A DNA stretch of 64,000 nt from Blautia glucerasea. GTDB lineage: Bacteria > Bacillota > Clostridia > Lachnospirales > Lachnospiraceae. A model generated the notes under the pieces. It was not told the origin of the DNA, did no database searches, and saw only the letters and a program-made list of their open reading frames with translations. Position 1 is the first letter of the stretch, and every line of letters starts with the position of its first letter. The stretch covers positions 23,656 through 87,655 of the forward strand of contig NZ_JAJBMO010000016.1 in NCBI RefSeq assembly GCF_020537505.1, written 5' to 3'. The position numbers and the translations under genes were made by a program. Positions 1 through 8,797 of the stretch are shown here, one piece after another.

Positions 1-1
1 A

Positions 2-385
2 AATGCTGGTATTATCTATGATGCATCCAAGGATCAGCTGGATCTGGTTCTGGTTACCGAGATGAGCAGCAACTCATCCAGAACTGCATCCCAGGTTACA
101 ATTTCCAGGGCTTCAACCAGTGCACCTGTGTATTATGCATTTGTATTTGATACCCAGGGTGTAGAAGGTGCCGTAGAACTGAAATCTACCATTAATATGA
201 AAACATACACAGACGGTACCAACCTGTCCTTCCAGAAAATTTCAGATACCACAAATTCTTCTACAGCAGATCTGAATAAGCTTGGAAATGCATATCTTCG
301 TCTTGGTTTTGCATGCTGGCAGAAACTTCTGAAACAGGGACCAAAGATGACTCTGAAGGACATTGGATTTGTCGCATATAAATAG
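2..385 (+). CDS. 3' end of a protein of unknown function (5' end outside window)
   Basis: The frame is open from the second base of the window to the TAG at 383-385, so this is the last 127 residues of a longer protein rather than a gene starting at the internal ATG at 62. The visible part is rich in Ser, Thr and Asn and has no recognisable motif or membrane segment. It ends in a long hairpin terminator just downstream, so it is the last gene of its transcript. I do not recognise the family. The Ser/Thr-rich, beta-like character would fit a secreted or structural protein, but that is only an impression. Confidence 0.6.
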   Translation, partial: NAGIIYDASKDQLDLVLVTEMSSNSSRTASQVTISRASTSAPVYYAFVFDTQGVEGAVELKSTINMKTYTDGTNLSFQKISDTTNSSTADLNKLGNAYLRLGFACWQKLLKQGPKMTLKDIGFVAYK

Positions 386-393
386 AATAAAAG

Positions 394-480
394 AAAAGGA
401 TACAGCCTTTTATGAACAGCTTATTTTATTTTGAAATACTTTTTGTGAAAAATAAGCTGGCAGGGGATGTATCCTTTTGT
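394..480 (+). terminator. Long two-tier hairpin terminator
   Basis: The outer arms AAAAGGATACA (394-404) and TGTATCCTTTT (469-479) pair perfectly. Inside them AGCTTATTTT (about 416-425) pairs with AAAATAAGCT (449-458). A T-rich stretch follows. It sits 8 bases after the stop of the preceding gene and probably ends that transcript. Confidence 0.7.
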
Positions 481-554
481 TTTATTTTCTTTGGCAACAT
501 ACCGAAGTACATGCTTGCAGTGTACTATCAGTGTGGTCCGAATGGGGAAAATTG

Positions 555-788
555 TCATTCTTCAAATTCCGCAATCACCACATACCCACTAAGCGGAGCC
601 TTTTCCACGCTGACAATCGTGCCTTCCTTTGCTTTAATTCTCCGTGAGTTCGGATAACAGCCGGACATGGCCACGGCTGGTTCGATGATGTAGCTGTAGT
701 TCATATAAGACTGATATTCTGTGATCTGAACCTTATCACCTGGCTTCACCAGTCCCGGACGCTCCATTTTAAAACTTTCCTGACGCAT
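555..788 (-). CDS. Small conserved-looking protein of unknown function, 77 aa
   Basis: Minus-strand gene with an AGAAGG ribosome site about 6 bases upstream of the ATG at 788. The protein has no signal peptide or membrane helix. The stretch LVKPGDKVQITEY near residues 13-25 and the alternating hydrophobic C-terminal half (GTIVSVEKAPLSGYVVIAEF) suggest a small beta-barrel fold. It stands alone, convergent with the preceding gene and divergent from the next. I do not recognise a family and infer no function. The clear ribosome site is the main reason to call it. Confidence 0.55.
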   Translation of the reverse strand: MRQESFKMERPGLVKPGDKVQITEYQSYMNYSYIIEPAVAMSGCYPNSRRIKAKEGTIVSVEKAPLSGYVVIAEFEE

Positions 789-934
789 GAAAATTCCTTC
801 TTTCTACTAAATCTGGAAGCCGGTTGATTGCCTGACTTCCGTAACTGTTCTTAGAATAACACAAAAATGAAAAAAAGTCATGTAGTAGAAAATGACGAGG
901 GAAATTTTCGAACAATTTCTGTGCATCGCGGAGC

Positions 935-963
935 GGTTACTGGTCACGGAGTGAACAGTAACC
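935..963. repeat. Dispersed palindromic repeat, copy 1
   Basis: Imperfect palindrome: arms GGTTACTG and CAGTAACC around an 11-13 base centre (GTCACGGAGTGAA). It is preceded by GCATCGCGGAGCG, which recurs before copy 5. It lies just upstream of the -35 box of the 1036 gene. Related copies are at 8560, 26753, 33729, 36862 and 39482. Confidence 0.7.
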
Positions 964-973
964 AATTTTTAGG

Positions 974-1003
974 TTGCAAACATACGCTGAGATATAGTAT
1001 AAT
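974..1003 (+). promoter_or_regulatory. Sigma-A type promoter for the 1036 gene
   Basis: TTGCAA (974-979), an 18-base spacer, and a perfect TATAAT (998-1003). Transcription would start near 1010, about 26 bases before the GTG start of the next gene. Confidence 0.55.
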
Positions 1004-1035
1004 TCAAACATTAAAAGTGAAAGAGAGACTAATAA

Positions 1036-1755
1036 GTGAAGATATTAATTGACGATATTAAGCTAAATCTTCTCTTGGAGCAAAAGAAGCAGTTTATTGG
1101 CAGAAAAGTCGCGTGGGATAGCGTCCTTTCTGCATTTTCTTTTTTGATTTCTGTGTTGCTTGCCTCTTATGAGGATTTCTTTGGAATATCCGGAATTGTT
1201 TTTAAAACTATTTTTGTATTATTAGGAATTGGATTTTCAGTAAAAAGTATTATTGATATTACGAAGAGTTCAAAGAACAACTATAATTATGAAGACCTGC
1301 TCGTGGATATCAATAAGTTAAATGAAATTGCACACAACCATTCTATTGTGGTGATCAGAGATTCTTTTAATCCATTTCCAAACCGATATTTGGTGTATGA
1401 GGATAAAAGTTGGAACTGCCAATTCTTTTTAAACTACAAAGAGAATCCGAATAATGAAGAATTTATAAGAAATCATATTTCAAGAGAATTGAAAATTGGG
1501 CCAGATGATATTGAACTTTCTTATGTTGCCCAGAAATTGCATGAGAAATACTCAGAAAGTGCCAAGGAGAATAAAGTGTATAGTCACAAGTTCTATTTGG
1601 CAGAAATTAAAAAGTTTCCAGATCAGATGCAGAAGGACTCTTTTAAATGTGACGGAAAGACATACTATTGGAAGAGTCTGGCTGAATTAGAGGAAGATAA
1701 GAATGTGCAGAAGAAAAATATGGATATTCTTAATTATGTAAAAGAATTATTTTAG
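1036..1755 (+). CDS. Two-helix membrane protein with a possible degenerate NUDIX-like C-terminal domain
   Basis: 239 residues from a GTG start; the ribosome site (GAAAGAGAG) is weak but a good promoter lies just upstream. Two hydrophobic segments (about residues 28-44 and 54-71) form a hairpin anchor. The cytoplasmic remainder has the pattern HKFYLAEIKKFP ... GKTYYWKSLAELEED ... DILNYVKELF, which to my eye resembles the second half of a NUDIX-type domain as in the SMODS-associated 2TM-NUDIX proteins linked to bacterial conflict systems. No nucleotidyltransferase or other defence gene is nearby, so a defence role is inference. The gene looks monocistronic or paired with the 1783 gene 27 bases downstream. 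Catalytic status cannot be judged by eye. Confidence 0.55.
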   Translation: MKILIDDIKLNLLLEQKKQFIGRKVAWDSVLSAFSFLISVLLASYEDFFGISGIVFKTIFVLLGIGFSVKSIIDITKSSKNNYNYEDLLVDINKLNEIAHNHSIVVIRDSFNPFPNRYLVYEDKSWNCQFFLNYKENPNNEEFIRNHISRELKIGPDDIELSYVAQKLHEKYSESAKENKVYSHKFYLAEIKKFPDQMQKDSFKCDGKTYYWKSLAELEEDKNVQKKNMDILNYVKELF

Positions 1756-1782
1756 TTACATAAAACTGAAGGAGTTAGTTCA

Positions 1783-2055
1783 ATGCTGTCAGATAGAACC
1801 CATGAGCTTTATAAAGCCTTACAGGAGAAAGGTTATCCTGATGAATTTTGTAAAGAGATTGCTTATAAACACATGAATACAGATTATACGGCGACACGTA
1901 TGCTGGGATATTTATATCGTGTGACCAGCCCGAGAATGGAAGATGTAGTGGATGAAATGCTTGCCATCTTAAGTGACCGGAATGCAATTATGGAAAAGAA
2001 AGCATCTGAGCATGCCCAGGCCACCATTAATGATGTCTATGAGAATGGTTTGTAG
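1783..2055 (+). CDS. Small helical protein of unknown function, 90 aa
   Basis: ATG preceded by AAGGAG with a 9-base spacer. The 90-residue product is predicted all-helical and soluble, with an N-terminal part reading HELYKALQEKGYPDEFCKEI and a middle part TRMLGYLYRVTSPRMEDVVDEM. It resembles small conserved hypothetical proteins common in Lachnospiraceae, but I cannot name a family. It follows the 1036 gene closely on the same strand and may be co-transcribed with it. A palindrome 65 bases downstream may end the transcript. Confidence 0.6.
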   Translation: MLSDRTHELYKALQEKGYPDEFCKEIAYKHMNTDYTATRMLGYLYRVTSPRMEDVVDEMLAILSDRNAIMEKKASEHAQATINDVYENGL

Positions 2056-2119
2056 AAGAAACGTAATGCGAAGCTTTTGATATTTTACATCTTTTAAGAT
2101 ATTGATCTTATATATGAAA

Positions 2120-2161
2120 ATTTTGTGAATGCAGAAAAATACAGCTCATCGTTCACAAAAT
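2120..2161. other. Inverted repeat, possible terminator or operator upstream of the response regulator
   Basis: Perfect 10-base arms ATTTTGTGAA (2120-2129) and TTCACAAAAT (2152-2161) separated by 22 bases. There is no T-run directly after it, so it is not a typical terminator. It lies 115 bases before the two-component operon and could be a regulator site. Confidence 0.35.
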
Positions 2162-2275
2162 CATCATACTCATTTGGTACTATAACCATAAAATTACAGA
2201 TTACAATTATGGATCAGACATAAATATTTACATGGAATAAAGAAGATCCGCTTGATAAAATGAGGAGGAAGAGGT

Positions 2276-2953
2276 ATGGATATATTAAAAATTCTTGTGG
2301 TAGACGACGAAAGCCGAATGAGAAAGCTTGTAAAAGACTTTTTAACAAAAAAAAATTTCCAGGTTCTGGAAGCCGGGGACGGCGAGGAAGCCATGGATAT
2401 TTTTTATAAAGAGAAAGACATTGCACTGATCATCCTGGATGTAATGATGCCGAAGATGGACGGCTGGGAGGTATGCCGTGAGGTGCGTAAGAATTCCAAA
2501 GTGCCGATCATCATGCTGACCGCAAGAGGAGATGAGAGAGACGAGCTTCTTGGCTTTGACCTGGGTGTGGACGAGTACATATCCAAGCCATTCAGCCCGA
2601 AAATCCTGGTTGCCAGAGTAGAAGCCATCCTTCGCCGTACTGGTCAGGCTGGGGCTGAAAATGTGCTCAGCGCAGGCGGCATTGTGATCGATAAGGCAGC
2701 CCATCTTGCAACCGTAGATGAGAAGCCAATGGATCTCAGCTTCAAGGAATTCGAGCTTCTTACTTATTTCCTGGAAAATCAGGGAATCGCCCTTTCCAGG
2801 GAGAAGATCCTGAATTCTGTATGGAATTACGACTATTTTGGAGATGCCAGAACCATTGATACCCATGTGAAGAAGCTGAGAAGCAAAATGGGTGACAAAG
2901 GTGAATACATCAAAACCGTATGGGGAATGGGCTATAAGTTTGAGGTTGAATGA
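2276..2953 (+). CDS. OmpR/PhoB-family response regulator
   Basis: 225 residues, the usual length. Receiver domain at 1-118 with acidic pair D10/D11, phospho-acceptor D55 in LIILDVMMPKMDG and K104 in EYISKPF. The winged-helix DNA-binding domain at about 130-225 carries the typical FKEFELL, RTIDTHVKKLRSKMG and VWGMGYKFE motifs. The start has a strong AGGAGGAAGAGG site. Its last bases overlap the start of the sensor kinase gene (ATGATG at the TGA), so the two are translationally coupled. The target genes cannot be told from the sequence. Confidence 0.93.
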   Translation: MDILKILVVDDESRMRKLVKDFLTKKNFQVLEAGDGEEAMDIFYKEKDIALIILDVMMPKMDGWEVCREVRKNSKVPIIMLTARGDERDELLGFDLGVDEYISKPFSPKILVARVEAILRRTGQAGAENVLSAGGIVIDKAAHLATVDEKPMDLSFKEFELLTYFLENQGIALSREKILNSVWNYDYFGDARTIDTHVKKLRSKMGDKGEYIKTVWGMGYKFEVE

Positions 2954-4461
2954 TGAAGAAGCCAAAGAAAATCCGCTCCATAAAGCACCAGATCACCTTT
3001 ACCTTCATTGGGCTTCTCTTCCTGTCCATCCTTACCATATTTGTGATCAACGGTGTTTTCCTGGAGAAATATTATGTGTCCAAGAAAACAGATACTCTTC
3101 TGGACGCAAAAGCTGTTTTAAGTCAAATTGCTGCAGATTCCATGACAGATGACGATGGGGAAAGCGAGCAGGCCGATCTTCCATCGGAGCTTATTCAGGC
3201 AAGCTCCCGAAATAATCTGGCCTGGGTTCTGATCAACGAGGACAATACCAGGTATCTCTGTTGGCCGGAGAATGAGGACCAGCTCCGCAGTAAGCTTTTC
3301 TTCGGTTATGCCAGTGACCTGGATATGGACAACGGCAAGGGCAAGATTCTGAAAGAAACTGATAACTGCGTAGTCCAGCAGGTGCACGACCGTTTCGTGG
3401 GAATGGATTACGTAGAGTGTTGGGGCAAATTTGACAATGGTAATTATTTCCTGATCAGAAGTCCGTTGGAGAGTATCCGTGAAAGTGCAGATATTTCCAA
3501 TAAATTTTATTTTTTTGTAGGAATTATCATTATTGTGATAAGTGGAGTGTGCATCATGGCAGTCACCAGAAGGCTGACAAGACCGATCTCCGAGCTGACC
3601 GAGCTGACCAGCAAGATGACAAATCTTGATTTTGAGACCAGATATAAGAGTAAAGCTGGCAACGAAATTGATGTACTTGGTGAAAATTTCAACAAAATGT
3701 CCAGTCAGCTGGAACAGACCATTTCCGAGCTGAAATCTGCTAACAATGAATTGCAGAAAGATATTGAAAATAAGGTGAAGATCGATGAGATGCGAAAGGA
3801 ATTCCTGGATAATGTTTCCCATGAGCTGAAAACTCCCATCGCCCTTGTGCAGGGCTATGCAGAAGGCCTGAAGGAGAACATCAACGATGATCCGGAGAGC
3901 ATGGATTTCTATTGTGATGTCATTATCGACGAAGCTTCCAAGATGAATAAGCTGGTTAAGAACCTTCTTACCCTGAATCAGCTGGAATCTGGAAAAGATG
4001 CAGCTGTTATGGAGCGTTTTGATCTGACGGCTTTGATCAAAGGCGTTCTTTCCACCATGGATATTATGATCAAACAGAAAGAAGCCCGGGTGATCTTTAA
4101 TGAAACAGAGCCTGTTTATGTATGGGCAGATGAGTTTAAGACAGAAGAGGTTGTGACCAACTATGTAAGCAATGCCCTGCATCATCTGGATGGGGAAAAG
4201 ATTGTGGAGATCAAAGTCCAGAAGCAGGAAGACAGAGTGAAAGTAACCGTATTTAATACCGGTACTCCGATTCCGGAGGCCGATCTTCCGAATCTGTGGA
4301 ACAAGTTCTACAAGGTAGACAAAGCCCGCACAAGGGAATATGGCGGCAGTGGAATCGGACTTTCCATTGTAAAGGCCATTATGGAAGGCATGAACCAGCA
4401 GTATGGTGTGCAGAATTTTGACAATGGTGTGGAATTCTGGTTTACGCTGGACCGGAAGTAA
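2950..4461 (+). CDS. Membrane sensor histidine kinase, partner of the upstream regulator
   Basis: 503 residues. Transmembrane helix at about 13-37, an extracellular sensor region at 38-185, second helix at about 186-206, HAMP linker at 207-258, then the DHp domain with phospho-acceptor H291 in NVSHELKTPIALVQGYAEGL. The HATPase domain at about 390-500 has a G-rich lid GGSGIGLSIVKAIME. The usual N-box asparagine lies in NYVSNALHHL, a slightly unusual form of N-x-x-x-N-A. The sensor region matches no ligand-binding family I can name. A hairpin terminator follows about 110 bases downstream. Confidence 0.92.
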   Translation: MMKKPKKIRSIKHQITFTFIGLLFLSILTIFVINGVFLEKYYVSKKTDTLLDAKAVLSQIAADSMTDDDGESEQADLPSELIQASSRNNLAWVLINEDNTRYLCWPENEDQLRSKLFFGYASDLDMDNGKGKILKETDNCVVQQVHDRFVGMDYVECWGKFDNGNYFLIRSPLESIRESADISNKFYFFVGIIIIVISGVCIMAVTRRLTRPISELTELTSKMTNLDFETRYKSKAGNEIDVLGENFNKMSSQLEQTISELKSANNELQKDIENKVKIDEMRKEFLDNVSHELKTPIALVQGYAEGLKENINDDPESMDFYCDVIIDEASKMNKLVKNLLTLNQLESGKDAAVMERFDLTALIKGVLSTMDIMIKQKEARVIFNETEPVYVWADEFKTEEVVTNYVSNALHHLDGEKIVEIKVQKQEDRVKVTVFNTGTPIPEADLPNLWNKFYKVDKARTREYGGSGIGLSIVKAIMEGMNQQYGVQNFDNGVEFWFTLDRK

Positions 4462-4570
4462 GGCGCAGAGAGTTTCTTCTGCAAAGAAAAGGGTACTGGA
4501 AAAAGACGGCAATTGTAATTTTTCATAAAAAAATTAGTGCTAATCGTGCAAGACAGTACAAACTAACAAA

Positions 4571-4614
4571 ACAGGCGGTAGCAGGGAATTAGCTCTTTGC
4601 AACCGTCTGTTTTT
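4571..4614 (+). terminator. Rho-independent terminator after the two-component operon
   Basis: Arms ACAGGCGGT (4571-4579) and ACCGTCTGT (4602-4610), with one G-T pair and a short inner GCA/TGC pairing, followed by TTTTT. Confidence 0.75.
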
Positions 4615-4756
4615 GCGTTATACTGTAAGAATATGAAACCATATATTCAAAGAATATCATGGCAGTAAGAAAGATGGATAAAGGATTCGCATAATGACAG
4701 AAATGTGCTGTGCATAGGTTGCACGGTATAAAATACAGACAACAGGAGGAGTCCGA

Positions 4757-5374
4757 ATGATTGGAATTATCGACTACGATGCAGGTAATATAAAAAGTGT
4801 GGAAAAAGCCCTTCATTATCTTGGAGAGGAAACTGCTGTTTCCAGGGATCCCCAGCTCCTATTGAATGCGGATAAAGTAATACTTCCAGGTGTTGGAAGC
4901 TTTGGAGATGCTATGCATAATCTGAACAAATTCGGACTTGTCCCTGTGATCAAAGAGATCGCAGGGAAGGGAACTCCGTTCCTTGGAATCTGCCTGGGAC
5001 TGCAGCTGCTTTTCGAGTCCAGCGACGAGACTCCAGGAGTAGAGGGGCTTGGCCTTCTGAAAGGTAAGATCGTGAAGATTCCCCCGGCTCCCGGACTTAA
5101 GATTCCGCACATGGGCTGGAATTCCCTTCACCTTCAGAACGATGGACGTCTGTTTAAAGGAATCCCGGAAGAAACCTATGTCTATTTTGTCCATTCCTAT
5201 TATCTTCAGGCAGAAGAGCCAGAAATTGTGAAGGCGACTACAGAATACGGTGTAACTATCCATGCCTCCGTTGAAAAAGACAACCTGTTTGCCTGCCAGT
5301 TCCACCCGGAGAAGAGCAGTAAATACGGTCTGAAAATACTGGAGAACTTTGCAAAGCTTGGGAAGGAGGCATAA
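4757..5374 (+). CDS. hisH: Imidazole glycerol phosphate synthase, glutaminase subunit HisH
   Basis: Class I glutamine amidotransferase that makes ammonia for HisF in histidine biosynthesis. 205 residues, normal length. The nucleophile is Cys79 in [12 protein letters not shown], and the His/Glu pair is H183 and E185 in CQFHPEKSS. The oxyanion-strand motif [10 protein letters not shown] is at about 44-53. The start is set by AGGAGG 8 bases upstream. hisF begins 2 bases after its stop, so the two subunits are made from one message. No other his gene is in the window, so the rest of the pathway must be encoded elsewhere. Confidence 0.96.
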   Translation: MIGIIDYDAGNIKSVEKALHYLGEETAVSRDPQLLLNADKVILPGVGSFGDAMHNLNKFGLVPVIKEIAGKGTPFLGICLGLQLLFESSDETPGVEGLGLLKGKIVKIPPAPGLKIPHMGWNSLHLQNDGRLFKGIPEETYVYFVHSYYLQAEEPEIVKATTEYGVTIHASVEKDNLFACQFHPEKSSKYGLKILENFAKLGKEA

Positions 5375-5376
5375 TC

Positions 5377-6135
5377 ATGTTTACCAAACGAATTATTCCT
5401 TGTCTGGATGTAAAGAATGGTCGTGTGGTGAAAGGTGTCAATTTCGTAGACCTGAAAGACGCCGGAGACCCGGTAGAGATTGCGAAAGCATACGATGCTG
5501 CAGGAGCAGATGAAGTAGTATTTCTTGACATTACCGCCTCCTGTGAACAGCGTGACACTGTAGTAGACATGGTGCGAAAAGTAGCAGCCAACGTATTTAT
5601 TCCTTTTACAGTGGGTGGTGGAATCCGTACTGTAGATGATTTCAAAAAGCTTCTCCGCGAGGGCGCAGACAAGATTTCCGTAAACTCCGCAGCTATTGAT
5701 CGTCCGGAGCTGATCCGCGAGGCAGCAGACAAATTTGGCAGCCAGTGCGTAGTAGTTGCTATTGATGCCAAGTGCCGTCCTGACGGTGGCTGGAACATCT
5801 ATAAACATGGCGGCCGCCTGGATACAGGTATTGACGCTATCAAATGGGCGAAGAAGGTGGAAGCCCTCGGTGCAGGTGAGATTCTTCTCACCAGCATGGA
5901 CTGCGACGGAACCAAAGCAGGCTACGACATCCCCTTAACCCGTGCGGTATCCGACGCTGTATCCATCCCCGTCATCGCCTCCGGCGGTGCCGGCACCCTG
6001 GAACACTTCTACGGGGGCCTTACCGATGGTGGCGCTGATGCAGTCCTCGCAGCCTCCCTGTTTCATTACAAAGAACTGGAAATTAGTCAAGTAAAAGATT
6101 ATTTGGCAGAAAAGGGAGTTCCGGTACGAAGATAG
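5377..6135 (+). CDS. hisF: Imidazole glycerol phosphate synthase, cyclase subunit HisF
   Basis: TIM-barrel cyclase that uses ammonia from HisH to form imidazole glycerol phosphate and AICAR. 252 residues. The two catalytic aspartates are in place: D11 in [16 protein letters not shown] and D130 in VVAIDAK. The phosphate-binding loops GGGIRT (80-85) and ASGGAGT are intact. It directly follows hisH. About 105 bases of apparently noncoding sequence separate it from ung. Confidence 0.96.
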   Translation: MFTKRIIPCLDVKNGRVVKGVNFVDLKDAGDPVEIAKAYDAAGADEVVFLDITASCEQRDTVVDMVRKVAANVFIPFTVGGGIRTVDDFKKLLREGADKISVNSAAIDRPELIREAADKFGSQCVVVAIDAKCRPDGGWNIYKHGGRLDTGIDAIKWAKKVEALGAGEILLTSMDCDGTKAGYDIPLTRAVSDAVSIPVIASGGAGTLEHFYGGLTDGGADAVLAASLFHYKELEISQVKDYLAEKGVPVRR

Positions 6136-6241
6136 GATATAGAGTGATAAAATTTATAGCAAATAATATTCATTGTCCGAATGCGTCCCTATTGAAGAAC
6201 TTTTAACAAACAAAAATACAAAAGATGAGGTGACAATCACA

Positions 6242-6928
6242 ATGGGTCAGATATCTGGTGACTGGCAGGCAGCGCTGAAGAATGAGTTTCATCAGCCCTA
6301 CTACGCCAAACTATATAAAACAGTAATGAAAGAATACCGCACTACGAAGATCTTCCCCCCGCCCCAGGACATGTTCAACGCCTTCGAATACACACCCCTG
6401 AACGACGTAAAAGTTGTAATCCTGGGCCAGGACCCTTATCATAATGACGGTCAGGCAAACGGTCTCTGCTTCTCCGTAAGAGAAGACGTAGACATCCCTC
6501 CGTCCCTGGTAAATATCTATAAAGAACTTCACAGTGATCTTGGCTGCTACATCCCAGACAATGGCTGTCTGGAAAAATGGGCAAAACAGGGCGTATTCCT
6601 TTTGAACACAGTCCTTACTGTCCGTGCGCACCAGGCATTCTCCCACAGAGGAATCGGCTGGGAACAATTCACAGACGCCGTTATCCAGACCCTGAATGAA
6701 CAAGACCGCCCAATCGTATATCTTCTCTGGGGAAGACCTGCCCAGATGAAAAAAGCAATGCTGAACAATCCGAAGCAGCTGGTACTCACCGCTGCACATC
6801 CAAGCCCGCTGTCTGCGTCAAGAGGATTTTTTGGATGCAGGCACTTTAGCCAGACCAATGAATTTCTGGAGAAAAACGGGCTTGCCCCCATTGACTGGCA
6901 GATCGAAAATATAAAAAAGGAACAATAA
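6242..6928 (+). CDS. ung: Uracil-DNA glycosylase
   Basis: Removes uracil from DNA at the start of base-excision repair. From the ATG at 6242 the protein is 228 residues, the normal family length. The catalytic water-activating loop GQDPYHNDGQANGLCF puts Asp at 64 and His at 67. The minor-groove loop HPSPLSASRGFFGCRHF holds the second catalytic His. A TTG further upstream at 6173 would add 23 residues without similarity to the family, while GAGGTG lies just before 6242, so the shorter form is preferred. The stop is 3 bases from the flippase start, so they are probably co-transcribed. Confidence 0.94.
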   Translation: MGQISGDWQAALKNEFHQPYYAKLYKTVMKEYRTTKIFPPPQDMFNAFEYTPLNDVKVVILGQDPYHNDGQANGLCFSVREDVDIPPSLVNIYKELHSDLGCYIPDNGCLEKWAKQGVFLLNTVLTVRAHQAFSHRGIGWEQFTDAVIQTLNEQDRPIVYLLWGRPAQMKKAMLNNPKQLVLTAAHPSPLSASRGFFGCRHFSQTNEFLEKNGLAPIDWQIENIKKEQ

Positions 6929-6931
6929 GAA

Positions 6932-8551
6932 ATGGGGAAAAAGAACGACAACACACTTGTAAAAAATGCATCCTTCCTGATGATCGCAGCATTGATCTCC
7001 AAGATCATCGGAATGCTCTATAAAAGTCCGCTTTCCAATACCCTTGGAAACAGCAGTATGGGTCTTTTTAATTATGCCCAGAACGTATACTTCATCCTGC
7101 TGATGATCGCCTCCTTTAGTATTCCGCAGGCGGTATCCAAGATTATGGCGGAAAAGCTGGCATTTAAGCGCTATAGAGATGCCCAGAAGGTATTCCGCTG
7201 CGCACTTTTGTATGTAATCATAATGGGAGGCGTGGTGGCACTTTTTTGTCTCTTTGGTTCTTCCATTCTGGTACCGGAATCCATGTCCGGTGCACGCCTT
7301 GCCCTGAAAATGCTGGCGCCGACCATCTTCCTTTCCGGAATTCTGGGAACCTTCCGAGGCTATTTCCAGGCATATCGAAATATGCTTCCTACCTCACTGT
7401 CCCAGATCGTGGAGCAGTGCTTCGTAGCGGTTTTTGCAATCCTGATGTCTACGGTTATGCTGAACAAATTCAGCGGTGCAGAAGAGTCTGTACGAAATGC
7501 GTGGGGCGCTGCCGGAGCGACTATGGGAACTGGAGCCGGAGTTGCCTCTGCGTTGCTCTTTATGCTTTTTGTATACTGGGTGAACCGAAAGAATATCAAA
7601 AAGAGACTGGCCAGAGATACCCATTCCCGTGACGAAGCTACCAGTGAGGTAATGAAAAATATTGTCCTCATTGTAATGCCGATCATCCTCAGTTCTTTCA
7701 TTTACAATGTAAATGGCTTTATTAACAGCTACATGTATTCTGGCATCCAGGGATTCAAGGGGCTTGATCATGATACCATCACAAGCCTTTATGCAGAGTA
7801 TGGTTACTATATGACTTTGATTAATATTCCGCTGACTCTTGCCAGTACAGCACCTACTTCCATGATTCCGGAGGTTTCTGCCCAGTATGCCAAGAGGAAC
7901 ATGGGCAGTGCAAGAGATAAGATTGACCGCGCTACCTGGATCAGTATGTTTATTTCCATCCCCTGTGCAGTAGGTCTGGCAGTTCTGGCAGGCCCCATCA
8001 CCCGCCTTCTTTTCCCAAGAACTGAGGGTGCAGCAGCCCAGCTGATGATGCTTGGCGTGATTACTATCATCCTCAACGGAAATTCCAACATTTCCAATGG
8101 TGTACTCCAGGGAATCGGCAAGCCGAATATCCCGATGATCAATGCAGCCATTGCCCTGGTGGTGGATGTAGCTGCCATGGCAATCCTGCTTTTGGCAACA
8201 GATCTTGGCGTTTATGCCATTGTAGTGGCAATGATCATCTATGCAGTGGTAATGTGCCTCTTAAATGAGCGTGCCATGAAGCAGTACATGCAGTATAAAA
8301 ATCCATGGAGAAGTGCATACCTGAATCCGCTTCTGGCTTCTGTGCCTATGGCAGTAGTAGCAGGCTTTTCCTATTATGGAATCTACAAACTGATCCATTC
8401 CAACTTTATCAGCCTTGGAATTGCAGTAGTTCTTGGCGTAATCGTCTACTTCATTGTTTACCTTGCCGTAAGCAAACCATCCGATGAACAGTTCGCCATG
8501 ATGCCGGGCGGAGCTTATTTGAAGAAAATTGCGGGAAAATTACCGTTTTAA
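6932..8551 (+). CDS. SpoVB/MurJ-type polysaccharide or lipid flippase (MATE-like superfamily)
   Basis: 539 residues with about 14 hydrophobic segments from the MIAALISKIIGMLYK helix to the C-terminal IAVVLGVIVYFIVYL helix. It belongs to the MVF/SpoVB branch of polyprenyl-linked oligosaccharide exporters in Firmicutes and would move a lipid-linked precursor across the membrane. Whether it serves spore cortex, peptidoglycan or a wall polymer cannot be told from sequence. It follows ung by 3 bases with an AAGGAA site inside the ung end. A palindromic repeat and a terminator follow. Confidence 0.85.
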   Translation: MGKKNDNTLVKNASFLMIAALISKIIGMLYKSPLSNTLGNSSMGLFNYAQNVYFILLMIASFSIPQAVSKIMAEKLAFKRYRDAQKVFRCALLYVIIMGGVVALFCLFGSSILVPESMSGARLALKMLAPTIFLSGILGTFRGYFQAYRNMLPTSLSQIVEQCFVAVFAILMSTVMLNKFSGAEESVRNAWGAAGATMGTGAGVASALLFMLFVYWVNRKNIKKRLARDTHSRDEATSEVMKNIVLIVMPIILSSFIYNVNGFINSYMYSGIQGFKGLDHDTITSLYAEYGYYMTLINIPLTLASTAPTSMIPEVSAQYAKRNMGSARDKIDRATWISMFISIPCAVGLAVLAGPITRLLFPRTEGAAAQLMMLGVITIILNGNSNISNGVLQGIGKPNIPMINAAIALVVDVAAMAILLLATDLGVYAIVVAMIIYAVVMCLLNERAMKQYMQYKNPWRSAYLNPLLASVPMAVVAGFSYYGIYKLIHSNFISLGIAVVLGVIVYFIVYLAVSKPSDEQFAMMPGGAYLKKIAGKLPF

Positions 8552-8559
8552 GAAATATA

Positions 8560-8586
8560 GTTACTGTTCACTCCATGACCAGTAAC
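8560..8586. repeat. Dispersed palindromic repeat, copy 2 (inverted orientation)
   Basis: GTTACTG and CAGTAAC arms. As a whole this copy is the reverse complement of copy 1 with a single mismatch over 27 bases. It starts 8 bases after the flippase stop codon. Confidence 0.7.
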
Positions 8587-8614
8587 AAAATATATATTAT
8601 GAATATTTTGTATA

Positions 8615-8722
8615 TTGAAAGAAAGACGAGATATGCTAAAATATTATTAGGCACAAGGAATTGATATTGCTTAATGTAAGCAGGATAAAAGCCCTCGGAG
8701 CGGCAACTCTGAGGGTTTTTAT
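8615..8722 (+). ncRNA. Possible short transcript: promoter-like boxes followed by a terminator
   Basis: TTGAAA (8615-8620), 16-base spacer, TAAAAT (8637-8642), then about 45 bases and a strong hairpin. No open frame of note lies between. This could be a small RNA of roughly 75 bases, or chance boxes upstream of the flippase operon terminator. Confidence 0.25.
8684..8722 (+). terminator. Rho-independent terminator after ung-flippase
   Basis: CCCTCGGAG (8692-8700) and CTCTGAGGG (8707-8715) pair around a CGGCAA loop and are followed by TTTTT. The flanking ATAAAA/TTTTAT also pair, so it could work in both directions and end the convergent 1415-residue gene too. Confidence 0.8.
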
Positions 8723-8797
8723 CTTGCTTTTTTACTTTATAGGAAAGACCGCCTGCGGCGCTCTCTTGTATGGTTTATAGTCTTCGAAAACGCATTC

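Noticed and set aside
412..657. 81-codon plus-strand frame
   Set aside because: It starts inside the terminator hairpin and overlaps the better-supported minus-strand gene at 555-788.
867..1052. 61-codon frame before the 1036 gene
   Set aside because: It runs through the palindromic repeat and the promoter and has no ribosome site, so it is probably noncoding.
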